This document shows, piece after piece, positions 38,466 through 46,605 of a stretch of DNA of 64,000 nucleotides. A model generated the notes under the pieces. It searched no databases. It worked only from the letters and a program-made list of their open reading frames with translations, and was not told the DNA's origin. Source of the stretch: Actinopolyspora lacussalsi subsp. righensis. GTDB taxonomy: Bacteria > Actinomycetota > Actinomycetes > Mycobacteriales > Pseudonocardiaceae. Position numbers and translations under genes: made by a program. The stretch covers positions 372,001 to 436,000 of the forward strand of contig NZ_FPAT01000001.1 in the NCBI RefSeq assembly GCF_900116555.1, given 5' to 3'. The first letter of the stretch is position 1, and each line of letters opens with the position of its first letter.

Positions 38466-39280
38466 GACGAGTGGGCCGCGCGGTAGCGGTACAGGGTGGT
38501 GGGGTTCGAGTCGAACTGGGAGAACGGGAAGGGTTCGGCGGACAGTGCGGTGACGCCGGAACCGAGAAAGGCTCTCACGACCGCGGAACCCGACTGGGCG
38601 TAGACGATCAACGGCACGTTCCGCTTCTCGCAGTGGCGCAGAATTCCGTCGAAAGTCCCGTTGCCCAGTGTCATGCCGGTCGCCACGACGGCGTCGGCGG
38701 GTTCGAGCACTTCGCTCATGACCGAGGTGACCACTCCACCGTCAGCGGTGGTGTCGAGGTTGTAGTCACAGGGCAGACAGGCGCACCCCCGTTCCCGCAG
38801 CGCCGCGACGAGCGGGGTGACGACACCGATGAGCGCCACCTTGCTCCCCGGTGCGAGTTCGAGGAGCCCCGCGATCGCTTCGTCCCGGCTTCGGGCCCGT
38901 TGCTCGGGAGTGCCCGCGGGTAGGGTGACGGCTTCCGCGTCGGGACGGTCGCGGTGGTGCTCGGTCTCGGTGAGATATGCGTCGAGCGCGGCGATACGAA
39001 GTGGGAGCGGTGCGGCACGGAACAGGGTCGCGAGATCGCTGCCCGAGGCCCCGGAACAAGTGTCCGGATCGAGCTCGCCCGCTTCGAAGGCGCAGGCCCC
39101 GTACGACTGCCCGACCCGGACGAGGACGTAGCGGTTGCGGTAGACGGTGGTCGAGCCCGCCAGCCGAGTGCCGTGCTGGATCCAGAACACGCTGGTGGCG
39201 ATCAGTTCGCTCGGGCGCGGTGACCCGGAACCACCGAGCACCTCGGTGAACAGGGCGTCAAGGGTCGCTGTTTCGGCCAT
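38462..39280 (-). CDS. DUF4213/DUF364 protein, putative heavy-metal chelation family
   Basis: A 272-residue protein. The N-terminal part fits DUF4213 (an enolase-N-like fold; YVLVRVGQSYGACAFEAGEL) and the C-terminal Rossmann-like part fits DUF364 (SKVALIGVVTPLVAALRERG; VVATGMTLGNGTFDGILRHC), a family described as putative heavy-metal chelation proteins. No biochemical reaction is established for it. It lies between the metal-binding lipoprotein and kinase genes; its stop overlaps the kinase ATG. The start ATG at 39280 is preceded by a distant AGGA. It could bind a metal or the product of the kinase/PLP pair; both are inference. Confidence 0.85.
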   Translation of the reverse strand: MAETATLDALFTEVLGGSGSPRPSELIATSVFWIQHGTRLAGSTTVYRNRYVLVRVGQSYGACAFEAGELDPDTCSGASGSDLATLFRAAPLPLRIAALDAYLTETEHHRDRPDAEAVTLPAGTPEQRARSRDEAIAGLLELAPGSKVALIGVVTPLVAALRERGCACLPCDYNLDTTADGGVVTSVMSEVLEPADAVVATGMTLGNGTFDGILRHCEKRNVPLIVYAQSGSAVVRAFLGSGVTALSAEPFPFSQFDSNPTTLYRYRAAHSS

Positions 39281-39333
39281 GGTGATGTCTTTTCCTGAAT
39301 CGGAGGGACAGACGGTGAGAGCCGGCTCGTGGG

Positions 39334-40323
39334 CTAGCGCCTGATGGAGCGCAGGTAGTCGGCGAACTTCTCGGCGGCGGCGATGTTGCGGGGGCCGCTG
39401 ACGGCGGCTCCGTAGTCGATGACGTGAAAGCGGTCGTTCTTGATCGCGGGCGTTTGCGCCAACGGGGGGAACGACTTCAGGAACGCGATCTTGTCCTCGA
39501 CGGGTTTGTCCCCGTAGTCGACGACGGTGATCACTTCGGGATTCGCCTGCACGACCGATTCCCACCCGATCGTGGTCCAGCGCTTGTCGAGGTCGTGCGT
39601 GATGTTGCGCCCGCCCGCCAACGAGACGATGGCGTTGGGTGCTGCCTGAGCACCGGAGGTGAAGGGTTTGTCGGTTCCGGAGTCGTAGATGAACACCCTG
39701 GGTGGAGTGCCTTGTGCTCGTTCCTCGCGAAGAGCTCGGGCGCGTCGCTTCAGGTCCGAGACCACGCGTTGCGCGCGATCCTCGATGCGGAAGATCTTCC
39801 CGATCTGTCGCAGATCGGTGTAGAGGGCCTCCAGCGGTGGCACGCGAACCGGATCCGATCCGTAGTTGAAGCAGCTCTCGGTGTGCTGGTAGCTGCGTAT
39901 GCCGAGGGAGTCGAGTTCGCTCGGAGTGATGCCCCGGGCCTGGCTGAAACCGGACTCCCAACCGGCGAGGACCCAGTCCGCCTCCGCGTCGAGGACGACC
40001 TCGAGGCTGAGCACATCGGTGCTGAGCGTTTCGACGGAGCGATAGTCCTCCCGCCACGGGGAGCGTTTCACCGACGGGTCGGCGGTGCTGGGCATGACGA
40101 TGCCCCGCATGCGGTCGGCCAGCCCGAGGGCGAACATCTTCTCGGTGCTGCTCATGTCGTAGGCGACCGGGCGTTCCGGTTCGGGGTATTCGATCGTGCG
40201 CCCGCAGTTGTCGATGGTGACCGTGCCGGATTCACCGTTCGAGGCGGGCGCGACGTTGGCTCCGCAGCCGGTTGCCAGTAACGAGGTGGTCAGCAGAAGC
40301 GTGACGGCGACGCGTGAGGTCAT
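39334..40323 (-). CDS. Metal/siderophore-binding lipoprotein (FecB/BtuF type)
   Basis: A 329-residue substrate-binding protein (Peripla_BP_2). Lipoprotein signal: SRVAVTLLLTTSLLATGC with lipidated Cys20. Conserved features include RPVAYDMSSTEKMFALGLADR, VLAGWESGFSQ, and the closing segment KNDRFHVIDYG. It should present a ferric-siderophore or other metal complex to the FecCD-type permease. The ATG at 40323 has AGGAGA nine bases upstream. It is third in the Fur/Zur-like-controlled operon; the ligand may be the small molecule made by the downstream enzymes. Confidence 0.92.
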   Translation of the reverse strand: MTSRVAVTLLLTTSLLATGCGANVAPASNGESGTVTIDNCGRTIEYPEPERPVAYDMSSTEKMFALGLADRMRGIVMPSTADPSVKRSPWREDYRSVETLSTDVLSLEVVLDAEADWVLAGWESGFSQARGITPSELDSLGIRSYQHTESCFNYGSDPVRVPPLEALYTDLRQIGKIFRIEDRAQRVVSDLKRRARALREERAQGTPPRVFIYDSGTDKPFTSGAQAAPNAIVSLAGGRNITHDLDKRWTTIGWESVVQANPEVITVVDYGDKPVEDKIAFLKSFPPLAQTPAIKNDRFHVIDYGAAVSGPRNIAAAEKFADYLRSIRR

Positions 40324-40353
40324 TGCGGATATCTCTCCTGTTCACAACGGTGA

Positions 40354-41115
40354 TCAGATGTCGTAGTGCAGCTGGGGGATTCCGGTGCGCGGATGACGGA
40401 CGATCGAGGGGGTGACGCCGAACGCCTCGTTGATCAGCTCGGGGGTGAGCACTTCGGCGGGCGTACCGATGTGCAGCACCGTCCCGTTGGCGAGCACGGC
40501 GAGCCGGTCGCAGGTGGCGGCCGCGAGGTTGAGGTCGTGCATGGCGATCAGCACGGTGGTCGAGTCCGTGCGCAGCTGGCGAAGCAACTGGATCTGGTGG
40601 TGTATGTCGAGGTGGTTGGTCGGCTCGTCGAGGACCAGCACGCGGGGTTGCTGCGCGAAGGCCCTGGCGAGCAGCACCCGCTGGCGTTCCCCACCGGACA
40701 GCGACAGCACACCGCGGTCGGCGAGGTGCACGACGTCGGCACGACGCATCGCCTCGTCGCGGACGGCGCGTTCCTCGGTGGTCAGCGGCTGGTTCCCGCG
40801 GTGGTGCGGAAACCTGCCGAGTTCGACGATCTCGGTGACGGTGAAGTCGAGATCGTTGCTGCTCTCCTGCGGAACAGCGGCGATGTGCCGGGCTGACTCG
40901 CGCGGTGCGAGGGTGGAGATATCGGCACCGTCGAGCAGCACCGCTCCCCTGCTCGGCCGCAGCGCCCGGTAGACGCAGCGCAGCGCGGTGGACTTGCCGC
41001 TGCCGTTCGGTCCGACGAGTCCGAGGACTTCCCCTTCCGCCGTTTCGACGTTCAGATCGCGGACGAGCTCGGTTCCCGCGAGGTGCACCGACAGGCCGTC
41101 GAGTGTGATCGACAT
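40354..41115 (-). CDS. FecE-type ABC transporter ATPase
   Basis: A 253-residue ATPase of the iron-chelate/cobalamin importer group. Walker A GPNGSGKST, Q-loop VPQESS, signature LSLSGGERQRVLLARAFAQQ, Walker B VLVLDEPTNHLD, and H-loop AMHDLNLA are all present. The ATG lies directly after the permease stop (adjacent codons) with GGAGGT six bases before it, so translation is coupled. It powers import through the permease encoded at 41116-42246. Confidence 0.96.
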   Translation of the reverse strand: MSITLDGLSVHLAGTELVRDLNVETAEGEVLGLVGPNGSGKSTALRCVYRALRPSRGAVLLDGADISTLAPRESARHIAAVPQESSNDLDFTVTEIVELGRFPHHRGNQPLTTEERAVRDEAMRRADVVHLADRGVLSLSGGERQRVLLARAFAQQPRVLVLDEPTNHLDIHHQIQLLRQLRTDSTTVLIAMHDLNLAAATCDRLAVLANGTVLHIGTPAEVLTPELINEAFGVTPSIVRHPRTGIPQLHYDI

Positions 41116-42246
41116 TCACCGACCTCCGAACAGGTAGCCGCGGCGTCGCAGCAGAACGATGAACACCGGAACCCCGATCAGCGCCGTGATCACGCCGAGC
41201 GGCAGTTCCCGTGGCGCGAACAGCGTCCGCGAGGCGAGGTCCACCCAGACGAGGAAGATCGCACCGATCAGCGGCGCGATGGTCAGCACTCGGCGGTGGT
41301 TGGCACCGACCAGCAGCCGCACGAGGTGGGGGATGACGAGCCCCACGAAGCCGACCGCACCGCTGACCGCGACCAGGCATCCGGTCACGATCGCCGTGAG
41401 CAGGAAGAGCTTTTTGCGCACGGCGGTGGCGTCCATGCCCAGTCCCGCGGCCGTCTCGTCACCGAGGGCCAGCACGTCGAGCGCGCGGGAGTTCCACAAC
41501 AGCAGCACCGTGGCGAGGACGACGGTGGCGGCGGCCAGTGGGAGACCGGACCAGGTGGCACTGCCCAAACTGCCCATCAGCCAGAACAGCACCGTACGGG
41601 CGGAGTCGCTGAATGGGGCGAAGAAGACGATCGCGCTCATCATCGACTGGAATCCGTAGGCGAGGGCGACGCCCGTGAGTACGAGGCGAAGCGGAGTGAG
41701 CCCGGACTTACCACGCGCGGCGAGGTAAACGAGGGCCGAAGCACCCAGCGCCCCCAGCAGTGCGGCGGTGGACAGCGCGTAGACCCCCAGGCCGGCGAAC
41801 AGTCCGAACGAGACCACGGCGCTGGCACCGACCGAGGCTCCGGAGGAGACCCCGAGGATGAAGGGGTCGGCGAGCGCGTTGCGCACGGTGGCCTGGATCG
41901 CCACGCCGACGACGCTGAGGCCGGCTCCCACCACCGCCGCGAGCAGCACTCGCGGAGTGCGCACCTGCCAGATGATCGAATACCCGCTCGCGTCGGCCGC
42001 GTCGATCGTTCCTCCGGTGACTGCGGCGGCGAGGTAGCGCACGGTCTCGGGCAGCGGCACGGGAGCCGGACCGAGGGTGATGCCGACCAGGATCGAGATC
42101 GCCAGCACCACCACCAACGGCAGGACCGTCGTGAGCAGGCTCTTTTCCCGGCGGCTCGCCGGGCGGACCGGCTGCGCGTCCGATGTCGGCTGGGCATCCG
42201 ACGTGTACTGCCTATCCGCTGTGGACTGGGTATCCGATGTGGTCAC
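41116..42246 (-). CDS. FecCD-type metal-complex permease
   Basis: A 376-residue permease with about nine to ten membrane helices (VVVLAISILVGITLG onwards) and the FecCD hallmarks IWQVRTPRVLLAAVVGAGLS and GLVIPHLVRLLVG. The first 35 residues are a polar leader of imperfect TSDAQP repeats not typical of the family. The GTG at 42246 follows GGAG at the normal distance. It is the first gene of a six-gene leftward operon whose promoter carries an AT-rich Fur/Zur-like palindrome. Only one permease gene is present, so it presumably acts as a homodimer. Confidence 0.93.
   Translation of the reverse strand: MTTSDTQSTADRQYTSDAQPTSDAQPVRPASRREKSLLTTVLPLVVVLAISILVGITLGPAPVPLPETVRYLAAAVTGGTIDAADASGYSIIWQVRTPRVLLAAVVGAGLSVVGVAIQATVRNALADPFILGVSSGASVGASAVVSFGLFAGLGVYALSTAALLGALGASALVYLAARGKSGLTPLRLVLTGVALAYGFQSMMSAIVFFAPFSDSARTVLFWLMGSLGSATWSGLPLAAATVVLATVLLLWNSRALDVLALGDETAAGLGMDATAVRKKLFLLTAIVTGCLVAVSGAVGFVGLVIPHLVRLLVGANHRRVLTIAPLIGAIFLVWVDLASRTLFAPRELPLGVITALIGVPVFIVLLRRRGYLFGGR
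42170..42246. repeat. Imperfect 18-bp tandem repeats in the permease start
   Basis: About four copies of an 18-bp unit of the form CATCCGAYGTGGRCTGGG encode the repeated TSDAQP-like residues at the permease N-terminus. The copies differ by several bases each. The repeats sit next to the start codon, so changes in copy number would alter only the polar leader. Confidence 0.6.
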
Positions 42247-42324
42247 TGGGTGCGCTCCGTCTTCGAAGCTTCGTGCGGGCGAGTGCGGGGGGTCGAGGTC
42301 GGTTTTCGGGGTCGCTTAGGATGC

Positions 42325-42354
42325 ATAATAGAAAACGGTAATCATTTTCGTCTA
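42325..42354 (-). promoter_or_regulatory. Promoter with Fur/Zur-like palindrome for the metal operon
   Basis: On the minus strand a -35 (TAGACG, 42349-42354) and a -10 (TATTAT, 42325-42330) are 18 bases apart, and the spacer is almost exactly an AT-rich palindrome GAAAATGATTACCGTTTTC (42331-42349; seven of nine pairs). GAAAATGATT is the half-site expected for actinobacterial Zur or Fur-family boxes. Metal-bound repressor on this site would exclude RNA polymerase. The divergent MFS gene starts 120 bp away and may share the control. Which metal is sensed cannot be told from the sequence. Confidence 0.7.
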
Positions 42355-42468
42355 CGGTTGATGTTCATTGGGAGAACAGTCACAGCGAAGACGCTTTCCG
42401 CTACCTTCGGTGCTCTCCGAAGTGGCCGATCGGGGACGTCCTCCCGTGTGCGGCCGCCGTAGGCGCGT

Positions 42469-43809
42469 GTGACGGGAGTCGATCCAGTGACATCCGCCCA
42501 GAGGCAACCCGAGGAAACCCGGCCAGGACGGCCGCTGCTTCGTGAGCCGCACTTCCTGCGGTTGTGGGCCGGAACGACCGCTTCCGGACTCGCCACGTGG
42601 GCGCTGCCGTTCGTGCTCGGCCTGGCCGTGCTCGACGGGAGCATCAGCGCCGTGATGCTCGGTGTACTGCTCGCGACGCGCACAGCGGGCTTCCTGCTCG
42701 CCGTGCCCATCGGCGGCGTGCTGGCCGACCGCTACACCAGTCGAAGGGTCGTGGCGTTGTCGGGACTCACCGCTGCCACGGCCACGTTCGTCATCCCGAT
42801 CGGGTTGGGGACCTCGCAACCACTGATGGCAACGGCGGCGGCCGTGGTGGGAGCGGGGCAAGGGGCGTGCAGGCCCGCGTTTCAGGCCCTGACCGCCGAG
42901 GTCGTCGACTCGGCACGACTGCAGCGGGCCAACGCCGCGCGGACCTTGTCGGTGAGGGTGACGACGCTGGTCGCGCCCGGTCTGACCGCGCTGGCGGCCA
43001 CCGCCGTCGACACCGGCACACTACTGTTGCTCACTGGTGGCCTCTGGTTGGTGGCGGCGTGGTTGCCTCCCGCCGGACGCAGGAATGCCGGAGGCCCCTC
43101 GCGCCAGGGCGGCATACCGTTCGTCTCCGAGTTCACCGAGGGACTGCGCGAGGCGCGCGGGCATCCCTGGTTCCTGGCCGGACTGGCCGCGTTGGCCACC
43201 GTCATCACCACCGGTTACTCCGCCACCGGGGTCGTTCTGCCGTTGATCAGTCGTGAGCGCTACGGCACCGAGACGGTCCTGGCCGCCGCGCTGACCGCTT
43301 ACACGGCGGGAGCACTGCTCGGGGCACTGCTCGTCACGCGGTGGCGACCCCGTTCGCAGGGGTTCTGGGCACTGGCGGGATTGGCCGGTTACGGCTTCGC
43401 TCCACTGGGGCTGCTGCTGCCGCTTCCCGCGGCAGTACTGGTCGCGGGCTACGTGCTGGCGGGAATCGGGATCGAGCTGTTCAACGTCCCGTGGTTCACC
43501 GCGACCCAGCGTGAGGTGGCACCGGACAAGCTGGCTCGTGTGTCCTCCCTGGACTTCCTGGTCTCCTACGGACTGGCACCACTGGGACTGGCGCTGATCG
43601 CACCCGCGGTGACACTCGTCGGGAACTTCTGGGTGCTGGTGGTGTGTGCGGCGGCGTGTTTCGCGGCACCGGCGTTGGCGGCGATGGCACCCGGCGCGCG
43701 TCATTTCACCCGCCCATCGACGGCGTCCGAGGCGTCGGGAAAGCGCGATACGGTTCCAACGGTTGAACGCGGCGAGAAGCAGCCACCGGGACCGACCAGG
43801 CGTGGGTGA
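42469..43809 (+). CDS. MFS exporter, EntS-like group
   Basis: A 446-residue transporter with twelve predicted helices, starting LREPHFLRLWAGTTASGLAT, and the MFS loop motif GGVLADRYTSRRVV. These are typical of MFS_3 proteins, which include siderophore exporters such as EntS. The gene starts with GTG at 42469 (or 42487), both without a strong ribosome site. It is divergent from the metal-uptake operon and the Fur/Zur-like box lies between them, so export of a metallophore made by that operon is a reasonable hypothesis; drug or metabolite export remains possible. Confidence 0.85.
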   Translation: MTGVDPVTSAQRQPEETRPGRPLLREPHFLRLWAGTTASGLATWALPFVLGLAVLDGSISAVMLGVLLATRTAGFLLAVPIGGVLADRYTSRRVVALSGLTAATATFVIPIGLGTSQPLMATAAAVVGAGQGACRPAFQALTAEVVDSARLQRANAARTLSVRVTTLVAPGLTALAATAVDTGTLLLLTGGLWLVAAWLPPAGRRNAGGPSRQGGIPFVSEFTEGLREARGHPWFLAGLAALATVITTGYSATGVVLPLISRERYGTETVLAAALTAYTAGALLGALLVTRWRPRSQGFWALAGLAGYGFAPLGLLLPLPAAVLVAGYVLAGIGIELFNVPWFTATQREVAPDKLARVSSLDFLVSYGLAPLGLALIAPAVTLVGNFWVLVVCAAACFAAPALAAMAPGARHFTRPSTASEASGKRDTVPTVERGEKQPPGPTRRG

Positions 43810-43866
43810 CGAGCGAACCGTCGAGCTCACTCGACAAGGCGAGGAGATGGCGGCGAGACTGTCGTC

Positions 43867-44393
43867 GTGGTCGGTTCTCCCGGAGAGTCCGTGCTCTCGC
43901 GCGTGGTACGTATCGTCGAGCCGTTCGGCGCGGACACCCCCGCGCCGCGTGTCTCCGCGATCGCGCGCCGGGCCGATCCGCACATCGCCACAGCCTCGCG
44001 CCTGGTCGAGGAGCTCGTCGGCCACGGCTGGCCGCACCGCGACGACGACCGGAGGATCCGGGTCGGCGTGCGGCTGTGGGAACTGGCCTCGTGGGACCAC
44101 CGCACGCCTACACCCCGGCGACGGTCGTGGATCCGGGCGAGCTCCGGGCGATGCTGGCCGAAGTACGCCGAAGCGGGATCGCGTTGTGCCACGGTTTCAT
44201 CGACACCCGTGCCACGGGTGTGGCTGTGCCGCTACGGGACCCGAACCACACCGTCGTCGCGGCACTGTCGGTGATCGCGCCCAACGACGAACAGGCACGG
44301 ATGCACGTGCCCACCCTGCGGGCGGCGGCACGGGGCATCTCCCGCACGATGGCCGGGCACGATCACGAGGCGCATCGCGGTATCGCTCGATGA
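43867..44393 (+). pseudogene. IclR-family regulator remnant, internally deleted
   Basis: The frame from 43867 encodes an IclR winged helix (VLSRVVRIVEPFGADTP, ADPHIATASRLVEELVGHGW, RIRVGVRLWELASW). Near 44100 the reading moves to another frame that carries the IclR C-terminal end (DPGELRAMLAEVRRSGIALC, ATGVAVPLRDPNHTVVAALS, LRAAARGISRTMAG). The central effector-domain portion, normally about 80-100 residues, is absent. The two ends occupy one locus in the right order, so this is a gene broken by an internal deletion plus frameshift. It can still be transcribed but cannot make a full regulator. Confidence 0.75.
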
Positions 44394-44517
44394 AAACGGA
44401 GAGATGCTGGTCGGCCCTGCTCCGCCGCCGTACGCACCACATATCCGCCCCGCCGCACACGCCGCCGAATCGCTTACCCGGGTACGCGCTCCACCACGGC
44501 CCGCTCGCCCCCGGTGC

Positions 44518-45135
44518 TCAGGCGGAGGTCTCGGGCGAACTCGGGACCACCGCGGGCAGTTCCGCCATCACGGCGCGGAACTCACCGGCCAGCGAGCCCC
44601 TGCCCGGCAGAGCGGAACGCCACCTGCGCTGCGCTTCGGCGGAGACGGCCCCGAAAACCTCGACGGCCAGGTGGATCTCGGAAACCCGCTCCGGGGCGTA
44701 CGCGGGATGCCGCTCGACCGAGGCGGCCAGCCGGTCCCGCATGTCGGCGCTGTGCAGCAACGCACGGGCGCGGACCGACTCCACCCGGTCGATCTGCTCG
44801 CTCATCCTGCGGATGGCGTCCTCGCCCACCCGCTCGGACAGTTCCTCGAGCACCTCGGTCATGGCGTCGGCGAACGTGACGAGCAGGGGTCCCTCACCGA
44901 GGCGTTCGTCGACCCGTTCGAGGAACGCGTGGTTGCCCTCGATCACCAGCCCGAGCAGCACGTCCTCCTTGCTCGGGAAGTAGCGGTAGATGGTCCGGTA
45001 GGACATCCCGATCCGTCCGGCGATGTCGGCCACGCCGACTTCCGAGAAGCCGTACTCGTCGAACAGCTCGAGCGCGGCGTGGATCATCCGCAGTCGACGG
45101 TCGTCCTTCTGCCGTTGCCGCAGCGATCCGCTCAT
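44518..45135 (-). CDS. TetR-family transcriptional regulator
   Basis: A 205-residue TetR protein; helix-turn-helix at residues about 30-50 (GVADIAGRIGMSYRTIYRYF, followed by PSKEDVLLGLV). The rest is a helical ligand domain without a known inducer. Its ATG overlaps the stop of the upstream serine hydrolase gene by four bases (ATGA), so it is the second gene of that operon. It probably represses the operon through the two tandem repeats at 46539-46569. Confidence 0.93.
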   Translation of the reverse strand: MSGSLRQRQKDDRRLRMIHAALELFDEYGFSEVGVADIAGRIGMSYRTIYRYFPSKEDVLLGLVIEGNHAFLERVDERLGEGPLLVTFADAMTEVLEELSERVGEDAIRRMSEQIDRVESVRARALLHSADMRDRLAASVERHPAYAPERVSEIHLAVEVFGAVSAEAQRRWRSALPGRGSLAGEFRAVMAELPAVVPSSPETSA

Positions 45136-46508
45136 GCCGTGCGCCTCGTGAGCCTGCCGGCGTGGAACAGGTGGGTAGCGGGACTACCGGGGCCGCCACC
45201 GGAGAACGCGAGAACCTCGTGTGCCCCGAAGAGCCGATCGGTGGCGATCAGACGAGCGTCGTCCAACCGGACGAGCTCGGTCACTCTCGGCTCGGGTTGC
45301 AGCTGCCGGGCCTCGGCGGTGAGCGCCTCCGAGCGCGCCACGGCCGAGCCGTCCGGCCGCACGGTCACCTCTAGGGACATCGTCGAGGAGTCGAACCGAC
45401 CCGCGAACCGGGTGGGGTCGACTTCCTCGGGGTGTTCCGGCGGGGTGGGCAGCTCGGGTGGCCGAAGCCCGACGAGCCGGTCGGCGATCCGCGCGACGAC
45501 CTCACGGTGGAAGGCGGCGTTCTCCCCGCCGTTGGCGTGCGAGACGAGAGCGATACCGGCCTCGGGAAGCACGCGCAGGCTACAACTCTGTCCGTAGGTG
45601 CCGCCGTCGTGCCCGACGACCCGTTGCCCGTCCCAGTCGAAGATCATCCAGCCGAGTCCGAAGTGACCACCGAGCATGCCGATATCCGGGACCGGGACGT
45701 GTGGGCGCCACATCCGTTCGACCGTCGCCGGATCGAGCAACTTCCCGCCACCGTCGAGATACGCCCCGGCGAAGGCCAACAGCTCGCGGGGAGCCATCGC
45801 CAGCACGGTGCCCGCGGGCGCGAGGGAGGCGGGCAGGTTCCAGAACGGGGCCGGTTCAGGACTTCCGTCCCGGCCGGGCACGTGTCCCACGGCCGTTCGG
45901 TGCAGCAACGCCTCCTCCGGCGTGACCGCCCAGTGCCGCAGGTCGAGCGGCATGCCGATGTACTCGCGCAGCAGCCGCTGGAAGGGCTTGACACGCACCG
46001 CTTCGGCGATCCTGCCGAGAACGGCGAAGCCGGAGTTGGAGTAGGACATGCCTTCGCCGGAAGGGATGTCCTGGGGGAGCGTGGGCACGACGTCCTCGAC
46101 GTAGCGCCGCACCGCGTCCTCGTCACGGGTGGTGGGCACGAAGGCGTCGCCGTAGATGCCCGAGGTGTGGGTAAGCAGTTGCCGGACGGTGATGTCCGCG
46201 CCCACCCCCTCTTCGGCGAGTCGGAAGTCGGGCAGGTAACGCGTGACCGGGGCGTCGAGCTCGATCATTCCTTCCTCGACCAGCTGCATCACCAGTGTGC
46301 TCGTCCACAGCTTGGTCACCGAACCGATCTGGAACAGCGAGTCCGTGGTGGCCGGAACACCGGTGCGCAGATTGAGCTCGCCCGTCGCCGCCTCGGCGAC
46401 CTGGTCGTCGGTGAGCACTCCGACGGCCGCACCGGGCACGCCGTGCCGCCGTGCTACCTCGGGCAGGGTCTCGTTCAACCAGGTCCGCAGGTCCGACAGA
46501 TCCGTCAT
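45132..46508 (-). CDS. Serine hydrolase, class C beta-lactamase/DD-peptidase fold
   Basis: A 458-residue cytoplasmic-looking protein (no signal peptide). Catalytic motifs: GSVTKLWTS (SxxK nucleophile), YSNSGF (YxN) and HDGGTYG (replacing KTG). Such proteins include esterases, D-aminopeptidases and amide hydrolases; the substrate cannot be named and antibiotic resistance should not be assumed. After the catalytic domain a C-terminal lipocalin-like extension (ARFAGRFDSSTMSLEV-type) follows. ATG 46508 with AAGGAG five bases before it is preferred to GTG 46514. It forms an operon with the TetR gene. Confidence 0.9.
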   Translation of the reverse strand: MTDLSDLRTWLNETLPEVARRHGVPGAAVGVLTDDQVAEAATGELNLRTGVPATTDSLFQIGSVTKLWTSTLVMQLVEEGMIELDAPVTRYLPDFRLAEEGVGADITVRQLLTHTSGIYGDAFVPTTRDEDAVRRYVEDVVPTLPQDIPSGEGMSYSNSGFAVLGRIAEAVRVKPFQRLLREYIGMPLDLRHWAVTPEEALLHRTAVGHVPGRDGSPEPAPFWNLPASLAPAGTVLAMAPRELLAFAGAYLDGGGKLLDPATVERMWRPHVPVPDIGMLGGHFGLGWMIFDWDGQRVVGHDGGTYGQSCSLRVLPEAGIALVSHANGGENAAFHREVVARIADRLVGLRPPELPTPPEHPEEVDPTRFAGRFDSSTMSLEVTVRPDGSAVARSEALTAEARQLQPEPRVTELVRLDDARLIATDRLFGAHEVLAFSGGGPGSPATHLFHAGRLTRRTA

Positions 46509-46538
46509 CGCCACTCCTTCCGCTGCCCGACATCTTGT

Positions 46539-46569
46539 GTCAATTGATGACTAATGTCAATCAGTGACA
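46539..46569. promoter_or_regulatory. Two tandem TetR-like operators
   Basis: GTCA-N5-TGAC occurs twice, at 46539-46551 and 46556-46568, the second extended to the perfect repeat TGTCA-N5-TGACA. The copies are 17 bp apart, about 1.6 helical turns, and start 31 bases upstream of the serine hydrolase ATG. The co-encoded TetR protein is the obvious candidate to bind them. Confidence 0.65.
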
Positions 46570-46605
46570 GTTTTGTGGGATGGGCTCCGCCACCTGGACG
46601 CCGGC

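Noticed and set aside
38508-38530. tRNA-like GGTTCGAGTCGAACT sequence
   Set aside because: It lies in the DUF364 gene, and no acceptor stem, D arm or anticodon arm can be drawn.
45132-46508. Antibiotic-resistance beta-lactamase
   Set aside because: No signal peptide, and HDGGT replaces KTG; the protein belongs to the broad esterase/peptidase branch.
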